Origin: Desulforegulaceae bacterium
GTDB taxonomy: Bacteria; Desulfobacterota; Desulfobacteria; Desulfobacterales; JACKCP01
Direction of reading: 5' to 3'
DNA length: 64,000 bases
Assembly: GCA_034006035.1 (NCBI GenBank)
Contig: JAVETN010000003.1
Location: forward strand, 138,472-202,471
Translations under genes and position numbers: made by a program
Notes under the pieces: generated by a model
What the model was told of the DNA's origin: nothing
Databases searched by the model: none
What the model saw: the letters and a program-made list of their open reading frames with translations, nothing else
Shown here: piece by piece, positions 24,390-32,931 of the stretch
Layout: the number at the start of each line of letters is the position of its first letter
How positions within the stretch are numbered: the first letter of the stretch is position 1

Positions 24390-24405
24390 AGCAAAACTTG
24401 TGCCT
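24390..24405 (-). promoter_or_regulatory. sigma-54 (-24/-12) promoter
   Basis: Minus strand AGGCAC-AAGTT-TTGCT, 38 bases upstream of the receiver gene. It is back to back with the + strand element at 24463. Confidence 0.72.
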
Positions 24406-24462
24406 TTATATTTTTTGTTAATATTCCTAGTAAAAACAGTCGGTTGTTTTTTGTAAGTTTAA

Positions 24463-24478
24463 AGGCATGTATTTTGCT
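24463..24478 (+). promoter_or_regulatory. sigma-54 (-24/-12) promoter
   Basis: AGGCAT-GTATT-TTGCT on the + strand, 57 bases upstream of the Na/Pi cotransporter start. Confidence 0.72.
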
Positions 24479-24534
24479 CGGATAACAAATAGCAGCTTTT
24501 TGGTAGAGGCTGTTTTTTAGATATGGAGGGTTTT

Positions 24535-26316
24535 ATGAGAAAAGATAAATTTAAAGGTTTGATTTTAATTTTTATAGTGGTTTTTCTTTTTGCTTATCCT
24601 GGGTTTTGCTTTGAAGATATTCCAGAAAATATTGGCTTTGAGTCAAAAAATATTTTTTATCCTGTTGTATTAAGTGTGTTTGCAGGTTTTGTCTTTTTTC
24701 TCATGGGGATGGATTCCATGACTCTTGCCTTGAAAAATTTTGCAGGAACAAGTTTTGGGAAAAGAATTAAAAATATTACAGGAAACAGAATAAAAGGATT
24801 TTTTACAGGAATATTTTTAAGTGCATTGTTCCAGTCCAATTCTGCAGCCACAGTAATGGTTGTTGGTTTTGTTCAGGCAGGTCTTGTCAGGTTTTCTTCC
24901 AGCCTTGCCATTATTCTTGGTGCAAATGTCGGAGCAACTCTTACAACCCAGATAATTGCCTTTAGCATTTTTCAATATTCAGTTTTTTTTGTGGGTGGAG
25001 GGTTTTTTTTAAAAATATTTTCCAAAAAGGCGGTTTTTAAAAATATTGGAAATACTCTTATTGGTTTTGGTCTTCTTTTTTATGGGATGGATCTTATGTC
25101 CCAGGCTGTTCTTCCTTTAAAAGAAAGTCCTGAAGCAGTAGTTTTTTTGCAAAAATTTTCACCTCCTTTTTATTCCCTTTTAGTTGGTGTTCTTTTTACC
25201 GCTGTAATCCAGAGCAGCGCTGCATCAACCGGTATTGCAATGGTAATGGCTGAAGGAGGTCTAATCTCTGTTACCTCTGCTGTGTCTGTGATGATAGGTG
25301 CCAATATAGGAACCTGTGTTACAGCACTTCTTGCCTGTATTGGAGCTTCAAGAGAAGCAAAAAGAACAGCTTTAGCACATTTGTTTTTCAAGACATGTGG
25401 TGCTGTGGTGTTTTTTTCAATGATTCATTCTTTTACATTTTTTTCTGAATATATAACTTCTTTTTTTAGTGAGTCCCCCTCAAGAATAATTGCAAATGCA
25501 CATACTCTCTATAATATTGGAATAGCTTTAATTTTTCTTCCTTTCTGCGGAATTATAAGTGTTTTTCTTATGAGAATTTTTCCTGATAAAAAATCTGATT
25601 ATGAAATTGTTTTTGAATCGGTTCTTGATACTGATAATCTTCCTCCCCCAGAAGCTGCCCTTGACCTTGTAAAAAATGAAATTTCAAAAATTATTGGAAT
25701 TTTAAATGAAATGGTTATTGCAGGTTCTCTTTTGTTTATAAAAGAAAAACCTCCTCAGGATAAAAGGTTTTTTTCCAAAAATGTCCTTGAAGGGATTTCT
25801 ATAAGAGGTGATGAAATAAGATTTTTAGAAGAAAAAATAAGCTCCTATCTTTTTAGGATTGTAAGAAATGATATTCCAAGAAACAAGGTTGCAAAGGCTT
25901 ATGCTTATATTTCTATTTCAAAGGATCTTGAGAGTATAGGTTCCACAATTTCCCAAACATTGCCAAGACTTTATGAAACAAGGAAAAATATAAAAACTTA
26001 TTTTTCAGAGGCTGGTTTTAAAGAGCTTTCCGAATTTCAGCTGAAAACCTTGAAACAGATTTCCAGACTTAAAAGTGTTTTTGATGAATCTGATGTTGAT
26101 GCTGTGGTAAAAGTTATGAAAAAGGAACAGGCCTATCTTGATCTTCATATGAAGTATCGTGTCAGTCATTTTGCAAGAATAAGCCAGCTCAGAAAAGAGT
26201 CGGTAGAAACCCACAAGCTTCACATGGGCCTTATGGATCTTATGATTTCTCTTATTGCCTATTCAGGAAATATTGCAAAAACCTATTTTGAAATGTCTGG
26301 AATTAAAGGTGATTGA
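24535..26316 (+). CDS. Na/phosphate cotransporter family protein (NptA/PhoU-like)
   Basis: 593 residues from the ATG at 24535, which has GGAGG 5 bases upstream; that box lies within the first codons of a longer ORF starting 12 bases earlier. Hydrophobic leader, then two inverted transport repeats with QSNSAATVMVVGF ... GANVGATLT and QSSAASTGIAMVM ... GANIGTCVTALL, the signature of the NaPi-II/NptA family. The C-terminal 200 residues are a cytoplasmic PhoU-like helical domain. Expected to import phosphate, or a related anion, with sodium. Unlike a typical Pho gene it sits behind a sigma-54 promoter and among two-component genes. Confidence 0.88.
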   Translation: MRKDKFKGLILIFIVVFLFAYPGFCFEDIPENIGFESKNIFYPVVLSVFAGFVFFLMGMDSMTLALKNFAGTSFGKRIKNITGNRIKGFFTGIFLSALFQSNSAATVMVVGFVQAGLVRFSSSLAIILGANVGATLTTQIIAFSIFQYSVFFVGGGFFLKIFSKKAVFKNIGNTLIGFGLLFYGMDLMSQAVLPLKESPEAVVFLQKFSPPFYSLLVGVLFTAVIQSSAASTGIAMVMAEGGLISVTSAVSVMIGANIGTCVTALLACIGASREAKRTALAHLFFKTCGAVVFFSMIHSFTFFSEYITSFFSESPSRIIANAHTLYNIGIALIFLPFCGIISVFLMRIFPDKKSDYEIVFESVLDTDNLPPPEAALDLVKNEISKIIGILNEMVIAGSLLFIKEKPPQDKRFFSKNVLEGISIRGDEIRFLEEKISSYLFRIVRNDIPRNKVAKAYAYISISKDLESIGSTISQTLPRLYETRKNIKTYFSEAGFKELSEFQLKTLKQISRLKSVFDESDVDAVVKVMKKEQAYLDLHMKYRVSHFARISQLRKESVETHKLHMGLMDLMISLIAYSGNIAKTYFEMSGIKGD

Positions 26317-26322
26317 GTTTAG

Positions 26323-26371
26323 GCATGAAACTATATGAAACAAAAAAGGTTTCATATAGTTTCATGCTTTT
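26323..26371 (+). terminator. 19-bp hairpin after NptA gene
   Basis: Perfect arms 26323-26341 (GCATGAAACTATATGAAAC) and 26349-26367 with a 7-nt loop, starting 6 bases after the stop codon and followed by TTTT. Probably the terminator. The arms also hold TGAAAC repeats, 190-235 bases upstream of the next sigma-54 promoter. Confidence 0.7.
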
Positions 26372-26558
26372 GGGCGTTAACTATTCTATGGTTATTTTTA
26401 ATCTTCTCTTTTCTTGATTCTCATTAAAGAAACGTATAATCTTTATCCTTGTTATTTAATAAAGCCTTGATAATTTAGTAAAAGGTGGAAAATAACGGTT
26501 TCCTTTTATTTTTTTATCTTGTAGCTTTTTTAAAACTTCAAATGTCTTTTGATCTGGT

Positions 26559-26574
26559 TGGCATGAAAGTTGCC
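26559..26574 (+). promoter_or_regulatory. sigma-54 (-24/-12) promoter
   Basis: TGGCAT-GAAAG-TTGCC, keeping GG-N10-GC, about 165 bases upstream of the DASS start. The same bases form a TTGGCA/TGCCAA dyad, so a repressor or activator site is an alternative reading. Confidence 0.6.
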
Positions 26575-26658
26575 AATCTAAATGAGTTTAATGAGATTTT
26601 AAAAATTTTAAAAAATATAAATAAGGAATAAAAATATAATTTATGTGAGGAGTGAATT

Positions 26659-26733
26659 ATGGAATTTAAATCTCTGGAAGGATTTAAAGGTAAAACAGTT
26701 TTTAAACTTAAAAGTTCTGAGCATTGGAGGTAA
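26659..26733 (+). CDS. possible 24-residue leader peptide
   Basis: ATG at 26659 preceded by GAGGAG with suitable spacing; 24 codons (a lysine-rich peptide starting MEFKSLEGFKGK) ending at TAA 26731-26733, six bases before the DASS start codon. Its end overlaps the DASS ribosome site, so translation of the two could be coupled. No similarity recognised; it may be fortuitous. Confidence 0.35.
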   Translation: MEFKSLEGFKGKTVFKLKSSEHWR

Positions 26734-26738
26734 GGGTC

Positions 26739-28217
26739 ATGGCATCGATTGCAACGCGAATGGGTAAGCTTGATATTGATTGGATGAAGTTAGGTTTTCT
26801 TTTTTTTGGGGTAGCTCTTTTTATTATAGTCTATTTTTCACCACAATGGGTTGATGCGGTTGACCCTGAAGGAAAGCATTTTCAGCTTTCAAGGGAAGGG
26901 AAAGGTGCTCTGGCAGTATTTCTTCTTGCGGGTATCTGGTGGGTGTTTGAAGTACTTCCCATTGGGATTACAAGTCTTACAATTGGAGTTTTACAGGTAT
27001 TGTTTTTAATAAGGCCTGCTAAAGTCGCATTCAAGGATTTTATGGATCCTTCGGTTCTTTTTATTTTTGCATCTTTGGTAATAGGAATGGTTTTTACCAA
27101 AACCGGGCTTACAAAGCGGCTTGCATATAAAATGCTTTCTTTTGTTGGTGAGCGAACAAGTATGATTTATTTGGGATGCTTTGTTGTGACTGCACTTTTA
27201 ACCCATATAATGGCACATACTGCAGTAGCAGCAACTGTTTATCCCCTTCTTATGACAATTTACAGCATGTATTCCGACGATGATAAGCCTACAAAGTTTG
27301 GTAAGGGTCTTTTTATAGGAATGGCTTTTGTTGCTGGAGCTGGAAGTATTGTAACTCTTCTTGGTGCTGCCCGAGGAGCTGTTGCCTTGGGGTTTTTCAA
27401 GGATATTATAGGAAGAGAAGTGTCTTTTTTTGAGCTTTCTTTTTATATGTTTCCAATAGGCTGGCTTATGGTTTTGATCCTTTGGGGCTTTTTCATGATA
27501 TTTTTCAAGCCTGAAAAAAAGACAATACCCGGGCTTAAAGAAAGAGCCAAGCAGATGAGCAAAGAAATGGGTAAATTTACAAGACAGGAAATACTTGCTG
27601 CTGTAATTATATTTTCATGCATTTTTGCTCTTTCACTTCGTTCATTTGTTCCAGCTCTTGAACCATTTGATAAAACCGCAATTATTCTTGTATCTACAAT
27701 TTTATTTTATGTTTTTGGAATTTTAGATCTTCAGGATCTTGAAGCTGTTCCATGGAATATAGTTCTTCTTTTTGGTGGAGCCATGAGTATAGGTTTTTGC
27801 CTCTGGGAAACAGGTGCTGCAGAATGGCTTGCTATTCACTGGTTGGGCTTTTTTCTGGAATCACACTGGTTTGTATTTGTCATAGGAATTTCATTTTTTG
27901 TGATGGTAATGACAAACTTTATTATGAACGTTGCAGCCATAGCTATTTCTCTACCTGTGGCACTTGTTGTTGCTCCATATCTTGGAGTTGCTCCTGAAGT
28001 TATTCTTTTTGCGTCCCTTATAACAGCAGGTATGCCGTTCTTACTTCTTGTTGGTGCTGCTCCAAACGCTATTGCATACGACTCAAAACAATTTACAACA
28101 GGTGAATTTTTCCTTGCAGGAATTCCGGCAAGTATTATTCTTATCATAGTGGTTGGTCTTGCAGTTTCTGTAATTTGGCCTATGATGGGAATGCCAATTA
28201 CAATTCCAACTCCATAA
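26739..28217 (+). CDS. DASS/SLC13 family sodium-coupled anion permease (compact)
   Basis: 492 residues from the ATG at 26739, with GGAGG 8 bases upstream; the ORF opens at a TTG 15 bases earlier that overlaps that box. About 12-13 membrane segments. First-half site reads GAGSIVTLLGAARGA, second-half sites MTNFIMNVAAIAISLP and LVGAAPNAIAYDSKQF. PPN is replaced by APN and the first half lacks the usual TPPN, hinting at a different substrate from classic dicarboxylate carriers. It lacks the long loop after TM1 seen in the other two DASS proteins here. Probably controlled by the sigma-54 promoter at 26559. Confidence 0.88.
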   Translation: MASIATRMGKLDIDWMKLGFLFFGVALFIIVYFSPQWVDAVDPEGKHFQLSREGKGALAVFLLAGIWWVFEVLPIGITSLTIGVLQVLFLIRPAKVAFKDFMDPSVLFIFASLVIGMVFTKTGLTKRLAYKMLSFVGERTSMIYLGCFVVTALLTHIMAHTAVAATVYPLLMTIYSMYSDDDKPTKFGKGLFIGMAFVAGAGSIVTLLGAARGAVALGFFKDIIGREVSFFELSFYMFPIGWLMVLILWGFFMIFFKPEKKTIPGLKERAKQMSKEMGKFTRQEILAAVIIFSCIFALSLRSFVPALEPFDKTAIILVSTILFYVFGILDLQDLEAVPWNIVLLFGGAMSIGFCLWETGAAEWLAIHWLGFFLESHWFVFVIGISFFVMVMTNFIMNVAAIAISLPVALVVAPYLGVAPEVILFASLITAGMPFLLLVGAAPNAIAYDSKQFTTGEFFLAGIPASIILIIVVGLAVSVIWPMMGMPITIPTP

Positions 28218-28259
28218 TCCAACTTTATTAATTGGAGTGGTAAATCCTGTCATCATAAG

Positions 28260-28307
28260 ATTTATGGGGCGGCTTTTTTACGGGTCGCCCCATAAATTTA
28301 TTTTTTT
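28260..28307 (+). terminator. rho-independent terminator of the second DASS gene
   Basis: 12-bp perfect stem ATTTATGGGGCG / CGCCCCATAAAT (28260-28271, 28286-28297) followed by TTATTTTTTT. Confidence 0.88.
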
Positions 28308-28310
28308 GTC

Positions 28311-30167
28311 TTAGCTGATATATTCTTCAATCTCTTTTAGAAATCTTGATGTTTTTGCAAGCCTGTTTTGTCTGAAGTCCGCTGATGTCAGGAAGGTTCT
28401 AAATTCCGCTCTTGTTATTGCAACATACATAAGCCTTCTTTCTTCCTGAAGTTCCATGGTAGAATCCATTGATTTCCAGTGGGGAAAAAGTTCTTCTTCG
28501 CATCCTGCTACAAAAACAGTGTTAAACTCAAGCCCTTTGCAGGAATGAACCGTTGAAAGGTTAACTCCTCTTCCAAGATCATTTTCATCTTCCGACTCTT
28601 TGTCTTGCCTTACCAGGGCGGCTTCTTCTAGGTATTCTGCTATTGAATCCCTTTGCCCAGCTGTTGCAATTAGCTCCTGGATGTTTTCTTTTCTCGTTGT
28701 TATTTCCCGGGGAGTTTTGGCTATAGATTCCAGATAATTAATATATTCTGTTTGAGATATTATATATTCAATTGCAAGGTTTGGAGGCAGATCTTTTATT
28801 TCCTCCAAAATTTCCAAAAGGTTTTTTAAGTTTTTATGGACTTTTTGCGATAAAAGAGATTTTTGGACCGCTTCTTTTGCCGCATCTAAAAAAGACATTC
28901 CCTCAATTCTCATTGAGCTTATCTTTTTAAGCATTGCAGGCCCTATTCCTCTTTTGGGAATGTTTATAATTCTTGCAAACGCAGTGTCATCCATGGGAAA
29001 GCAGGCAGAGGTAAGATAACAATTAAGATCAAGAATTTCTTTTCTTTCAAAAAATCCTTTGTCACCAAGAAGTCTGTATGGGATTTTTAGCATTCGGAAT
29101 GCTTTTTCAAAAGCCCTTGAGCAGAATTTTGTTCTGTATATCACTGCCATTTCTTCATAGTTTATACCTGCGTTATTCAGTGTTTGAAGTTTTTTTCCTA
29201 TCCACAAAGCTTCTTGTTCCTCATCTCCCAAGTAGTGAACAGAAACTTCACCTCCGGTTTTTGAAGAAAAGCAGGATTTTTCCATCCGATCTGCATTGTA
29301 TCCTATGAGATGGTTGGCTGCTTTTACAATTTCGTCGCAGGATCTGAAGTTTTCTTCAAGCCTGAAAATTTTGCTTTTTGGATATTTTTTTTTGAACGAA
29401 AGAAAATGATCCACATTGCTTCCCCTGAATCCATATACTGACTGCCAATCATCACCTACACAAAAAAGATTGTCATGGCCTAGAAGAAGCTGAGTGATTT
29501 CTTCCTGGAGATTGTTTGTATCCTGATATTCGTCAATTAGAACATAATGAAACATATCCTGGTATTTTACTCTTACCTCTTTGTTGTCCCTGAGTAGGTT
29601 TCTGGTAAGATACAAAATATTATCAAAATCAAGGGCATTTTGTTCCTTTTGAATGTTTTCGTATTCTTTGAAAATGTCTTCTATTCTAAACCCTTTGGTT
29701 AATGGATTTAATTGAAAGTATTCAAAGGGATCTCCATAGTTTTTAGCTATTGAAATTCTTGCTCTTATTTCCCCAAGATTTTTTTTGTCTATATTCATTT
29801 TTACAAGAACTTCTTCAAGAATTTTCTGCTGATGATAAATATCTAAAATCTGCAAAGGATTTTTATATCCCATTTGATGGGCTTCAGCTTTAAAAATTTT
29901 AAAACATGCTGAGTGATAGGTTCTCACCCAGGGAAAAGAAATCTCGTCAAGGCCGGTAAGATCAAACAGCCTTTGTTTCATTTCATCTGCTGCCTTGTTT
30001 GTGAAGGTAATTGCAAGTATTTTTTTTGGATCAAATCCTAAATTGACAAGATGGGCTATTTTTGCAGTAAGGGTTCTTGTTTTTCCTGAGCCTGCACCTG
30101 CAACTACAAGTGCGGGGCTATTTATATGATTTACAGCTTCCTGCTGGCTTTTGGATAGATTGAACAT
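28311..30167 (-). CDS. UvrD/Rep/PcrA-family DNA helicase
   Basis: 618 residues from the ATG at 30167 (GGAG box 6 bases upstream), starting MFNLSKSQQEAVNH; the ORF runs 29 codons further up but without a ribosome site. SF1A helicase motifs in order: Q motif, GAGSGKT (motif I), TFTNKAADEM (Ia), LIDEYQDTN (II), GDDWQSVYGFRGSN (III), YRTKF (IV), TVHSCKGLEF (V), VAITRAE (VI). It translocates 3'-5' on single-stranded DNA in repair or replication. Slightly shorter than E. coli UvrD (720) and without its C-terminal tail. Stand-alone gene. Confidence 0.93.
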   Translation of the reverse strand: MFNLSKSQQEAVNHINSPALVVAGAGSGKTRTLTAKIAHLVNLGFDPKKILAITFTNKAADEMKQRLFDLTGLDEISFPWVRTYHSACFKIFKAEAHQMGYKNPLQILDIYHQQKILEEVLVKMNIDKKNLGEIRARISIAKNYGDPFEYFQLNPLTKGFRIEDIFKEYENIQKEQNALDFDNILYLTRNLLRDNKEVRVKYQDMFHYVLIDEYQDTNNLQEEITQLLLGHDNLFCVGDDWQSVYGFRGSNVDHFLSFKKKYPKSKIFRLEENFRSCDEIVKAANHLIGYNADRMEKSCFSSKTGGEVSVHYLGDEEQEALWIGKKLQTLNNAGINYEEMAVIYRTKFCSRAFEKAFRMLKIPYRLLGDKGFFERKEILDLNCYLTSACFPMDDTAFARIINIPKRGIGPAMLKKISSMRIEGMSFLDAAKEAVQKSLLSQKVHKNLKNLLEILEEIKDLPPNLAIEYIISQTEYINYLESIAKTPREITTRKENIQELIATAGQRDSIAEYLEEAALVRQDKESEDENDLGRGVNLSTVHSCKGLEFNTVFVAGCEEELFPHWKSMDSTMELQEERRLMYVAITRAEFRTFLTSADFRQNRLAKTSRFLKEIEEYIS

Positions 30168-30674
30168 AATGTCTCCGGTTAAAATATTCAGGTGGAATTT
30201 ACATTGAAATGTTTTGTTTGGTGTAAAAATTGAATTTCCATTGGTGTTTGTCAAGTTGGTTGTCCAGTTTTGTTAGAAAACTGAATTTCTTTGTTTTATT
30301 TTCAAATTTATTAAGCAATAAATTTCAGACTAAATCAAGATGCTTTTTTAATCTTGATTTTAGTATGATCAATTTTTTCTGGATTTAAGGTGGCTTTTTT
30401 GCTGGATTTCAATTTTTGATATTTTTGTTCCGGCGGGATGGAGGTTTTTTGTTTTTTTATAACGGCACGGCCGGATCAAGAAAGGCATCCGGCCACAATA
30501 AAATTTGAAAGGCTGAGAATTATGCCCATTGATAAGAGTTTTTCAAACTATAAGAATCCCGCTTTTGTTGTTTTTTAAAAGAGTTTTAAAATTTATAAAA
30601 TTGAGTATAAAAAAAACAGATTCATTAAAAAAATTCTTATGTCAAACAAACCTCTTCAAGGGCATTTTCTAAAT
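30168..30674. other. 507-base intergenic region at the edge of the GC-rich operon
   Basis: No gene. Two hairpins: AAATCAAGAT / ATCTTGATTT (30332-30341, 30351-30360) and GGCCGGAT / ATCCGGCC (30469-30476, 30487-30494). The second lies in locally GC-rich DNA and could end the minus-strand operon, although no T tract follows. Base composition changes from about here. Confidence 0.5.
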
Positions 30675-31160
30675 TCAGCCAGCATCAATTTCCTTTAACC
30701 GTTTCAAAATATCCCTTGGAGAGCTTGACTGGGAGATTTTGAGTAATTCATTCATATGTTTTTCTTCGATGTCGTTTTTGTTCATCACTCGTTTTTTATA
30801 GGCGTTTTTCAGCGCTTCGAGCAGTTCTTCAAGCTCACAGGGCTTTTGCAGATATAAATAGGCTCCGTCTTTAGTGGATTGAACAGCTGAATCAATGCTG
30901 CCGTGACCGGTTAGAATCACAATTTCCATCCAGTGATGTTCTTTTTTTAGTAATCTCAAAGTTTCTTCCCCGTCAATTCCGGGCATTTTTAAATCCACCA
31001 ATGCAATGTCCACAGGATGATTTCTGGCGGCTTCAATGGCTTTTTCACCCCGGTTGACGGCTATCACGTCAAAACCTCTGGCTTCCAGGAGTTGAGTCAT
31101 GGATTTTAGAAACCGCTCTTCATCATCCACAAATAAAAGGTTAATTTTTTGGTTCTGCAT
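30675..31160 (-). CDS. response regulator, receiver plus C-terminal tail
   Basis: 161 residues. Receiver with FVDDEE (10-15), phospho-acceptor D56, ILTGHG, QKPCE; then about 35 residues of charged helix (KNDIEEKHMNELLKI) with no known output domain. Last gene of the GC-rich kinase/DASS operon, 83 bases after the preceding regulator gene. Confidence 0.88.
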   Translation of the reverse strand: MQNQKINLLFVDDEERFLKSMTQLLEARGFDVIAVNRGEKAIEAARNHPVDIALVDLKMPGIDGEETLRLLKKEHHWMEIVILTGHGSIDSAVQSTKDGAYLYLQKPCELEELLEALKNAYKKRVMNKNDIEEKHMNELLKISQSSSPRDILKRLKEIDAG

Positions 31161-31243
31161 TTTTTCCTCTCCTTTATTAAATCTGCCGTTAGCATAATCC
31201 TCAATGGAAATGTTTCCGGCAAGGGTAATAGGATTTATGATTG

Positions 31244-31684
31244 CTAGATACCGCCAGTGCGCCTTAGAAGGGTTCGCTCTTCAGCCTTACGAATCCTTTC
31301 TTCTTGCTCTTCTTTTCTTTTCCGGGCACCTTCGAGTTTTTGGGCCATTTCTCTGGCATCTGCTGGCTTGAGTAGATAATCGTAAGCCCCAAGCTTCATA
31401 CCGGTTACTGCTGTTTCAATGGCTCCGTGTCCGGTGAGCAGAATAACCTCTACAATGGGATGACGCTTTTTAATTTCCCGCAACACCTCAATACCATCCA
31501 TCTCGGGCATTTTTATATCCAGCACCACTACATCAATATCTTCTACTGCCAGAGTATCAAGGCATTCCTTTCCGCCGTAGGCGGTAAACACCTTCTCACC
31601 GGTTTCCTGAAGCCGTAGTGAAAACATTTCTACAAAATCTTTTTCATCATCCACAATCAGGACCTTTGTCGGAATTTTAATCAT
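31244..31684 (-). CDS. response regulator, receiver plus basic tail
   Basis: 146 residues. VDDE (11-14), phospho-acceptor D56, LLTGHG, KPAD; an arginine/lysine/glutamate-rich helix at the C-terminus. Its start overlaps the receiver-kinase hybrid gene by 8 bases, so translation is coupled and the hybrid kinase is the likely phosphodonor. Confidence 0.9.
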   Translation of the reverse strand: MIKIPTKVLIVDDEKDFVEMFSLRLQETGEKVFTAYGGKECLDTLAVEDIDVVVLDIKMPEMDGIEVLREIKKRHPIVEVILLTGHGAIETAVTGMKLGAYDYLLKPADAREMAQKLEGARKRKEEQEERIRKAEERTLLRRTGGI

Positions 31685-32918
31685 TTGGCTGATCTCCTTT
31701 AATCGTGTTTAATATATTTAGGCAAATATCTTTATTGTCTCCCATAAGGGAACATGCTTTCATGGTCCGGGGCAGGGTGATGGTAAATACCGTGCCCGTA
31801 CCCACCCGGCTGGATACTTCGATCTTTCCGCCCAGGCGTTTCATAATTCCAAATGTTACGTAAAGGCCGAGTCCTGTTCCTTTTCCAGGGGGTTTGGTGG
31901 TAAAAAAAGGTTCAAAAATCTTTTCTAAATTTTCTTTTGGAATACCGCTTCCAGTGTCTTCTACCTGAATTTTTGTTAATAAATCGGTTTCTTTGATGGA
32001 AACAGTAATTGTATCCTCACTGTTCACCGCAGCTAAGGCGTTTGTGATCAGATTGATCAGCACCTGCCGGATGGCATAAGCATCACTCCAGATTTTTCCG
32101 TTGACCTTATCCAGATCTTGAACAATCTCAACTTTTTTATTTTGCGCTTCTTTTTTTACAAATTCAATAGTTTCTGAAATCAATACCTTTAAGTCGGTTT
32201 TTGAAAAAACTGTTTCCGGCTGGCGGACAAAACCCAGAAGCTGATGAGTGATCCGCCGTGCCCGGTCAATGGCGGTTTCGATCTTTCCTACGGCCTTTTC
32301 AAAATCTTTTTTCCGGGGGAAAACCGCATCTTCTGTTTTATCCAGCAGAAGTCGCATAAATTCGGTGCATTCCATGATAATGGCTAGGGGATTGTCAATT
32401 TCATGGGCAATTCCTGTGGACAGGGTTCCCAGGGACGCTAAGCGCTCTGTAGCAACCATTTGTTGTTCCATCCGGGCTTTGAATTCAGCTTCCTGCTTTT
32501 TTTCTTCCTCCCGCTTTTGTTTTTCCAGAGCCTGATTAATTTTTTGCACCAGATGATCCAGTTCCACCGGCTTTGTTAGGTAGTCAAAGGCACCTTTTTT
32601 AATCCCCTCCACACCGTCTGCTGCACAGGCATGACCTGTTAGCAAAATGACTTCGGTTTTTGGAAACTGATCCCGAATCCAGGTCAAAACCTCAATTCCT
32701 CCCATTCCGGGCATTTTAATGTCCAGAACAACCACATCCACCGGCTCTTGTTTCATTAGGGACTGGCATTCTTTTCCGTTGCCTGCTTCAAAAACAATAA
32801 ACCCGCGTTTATGGAGCCGTTTTTTTAGCGGCGATCGAAAATGACTTTCATCATCCACCAGTAGTAGTCGTGTTTTTATCATGGATATTTTCTCCGGTTT
32901 TGATTCCCTGTCTTCCAC
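31677..32918 (-). CDS. soluble receiver-histidine kinase hybrid
   Basis: 413 residues, GTG start; an ATG 36 bases downstream with a GGAG box is an alternative. Receiver 14-130 (VDDES 21-25, phospho-acceptor D66, LLTGHA, KPVE), coiled linker, HisKA with H172 ([14 protein letters not shown]), HATPase with DTGSGIP and [15 protein letters not shown]. No membrane segment, so it is cytoplasmic and probably takes its signal by phosphorylation of its own receiver, making a relay step below the membrane kinase. Lies 13 bases after the DASS gene. Confidence 0.93.
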   Translation of the reverse strand: MEDRESKPEKISMIKTRLLLVDDESHFRSPLKKRLHKRGFIVFEAGNGKECQSLMKQEPVDVVVLDIKMPGMGGIEVLTWIRDQFPKTEVILLTGHACAADGVEGIKKGAFDYLTKPVELDHLVQKINQALEKQKREEEKKQEAEFKARMEQQMVATERLASLGTLSTGIAHEIDNPLAIIMECTEFMRLLLDKTEDAVFPRKKDFEKAVGKIETAIDRARRITHQLLGFVRQPETVFSKTDLKVLISETIEFVKKEAQNKKVEIVQDLDKVNGKIWSDAYAIRQVLINLITNALAAVNSEDTITVSIKETDLLTKIQVEDTGSGIPKENLEKIFEPFFTTKPPGKGTGLGLYVTFGIMKRLGGKIEVSSRVGTGTVFTITLPRTMKACSLMGDNKDICLNILNTIKGDQPND

Positions 32919-32931
32919 TTTAAGCTTTCTC

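Larger units (their letters stand above)
26317..26738. other. 422-base region between NptA and the second DASS gene
   Basis: Contains the NptA 3' hairpin (26323-26367), a sigma-54 promoter (26559-26574) and a 24-codon leader ORF (26659-26733). A 29-codon ORF that overlaps the promoter is not credible. Confidence 0.6.

Noticed and set aside
26541-26630. A 29-codon ORF upstream of the second DASS gene.
   Set aside because: No ribosome site, and it runs through the predicted sigma-54 promoter, so it would not be on the main transcript.
30469-30494. GGCCGGAT/ATCCGGCC hairpin considered as the att or end repeat of a mobile island.
   Set aside because: No matching copy was found near the other end (about 37.35 kb), and there is no integrase or tRNA.
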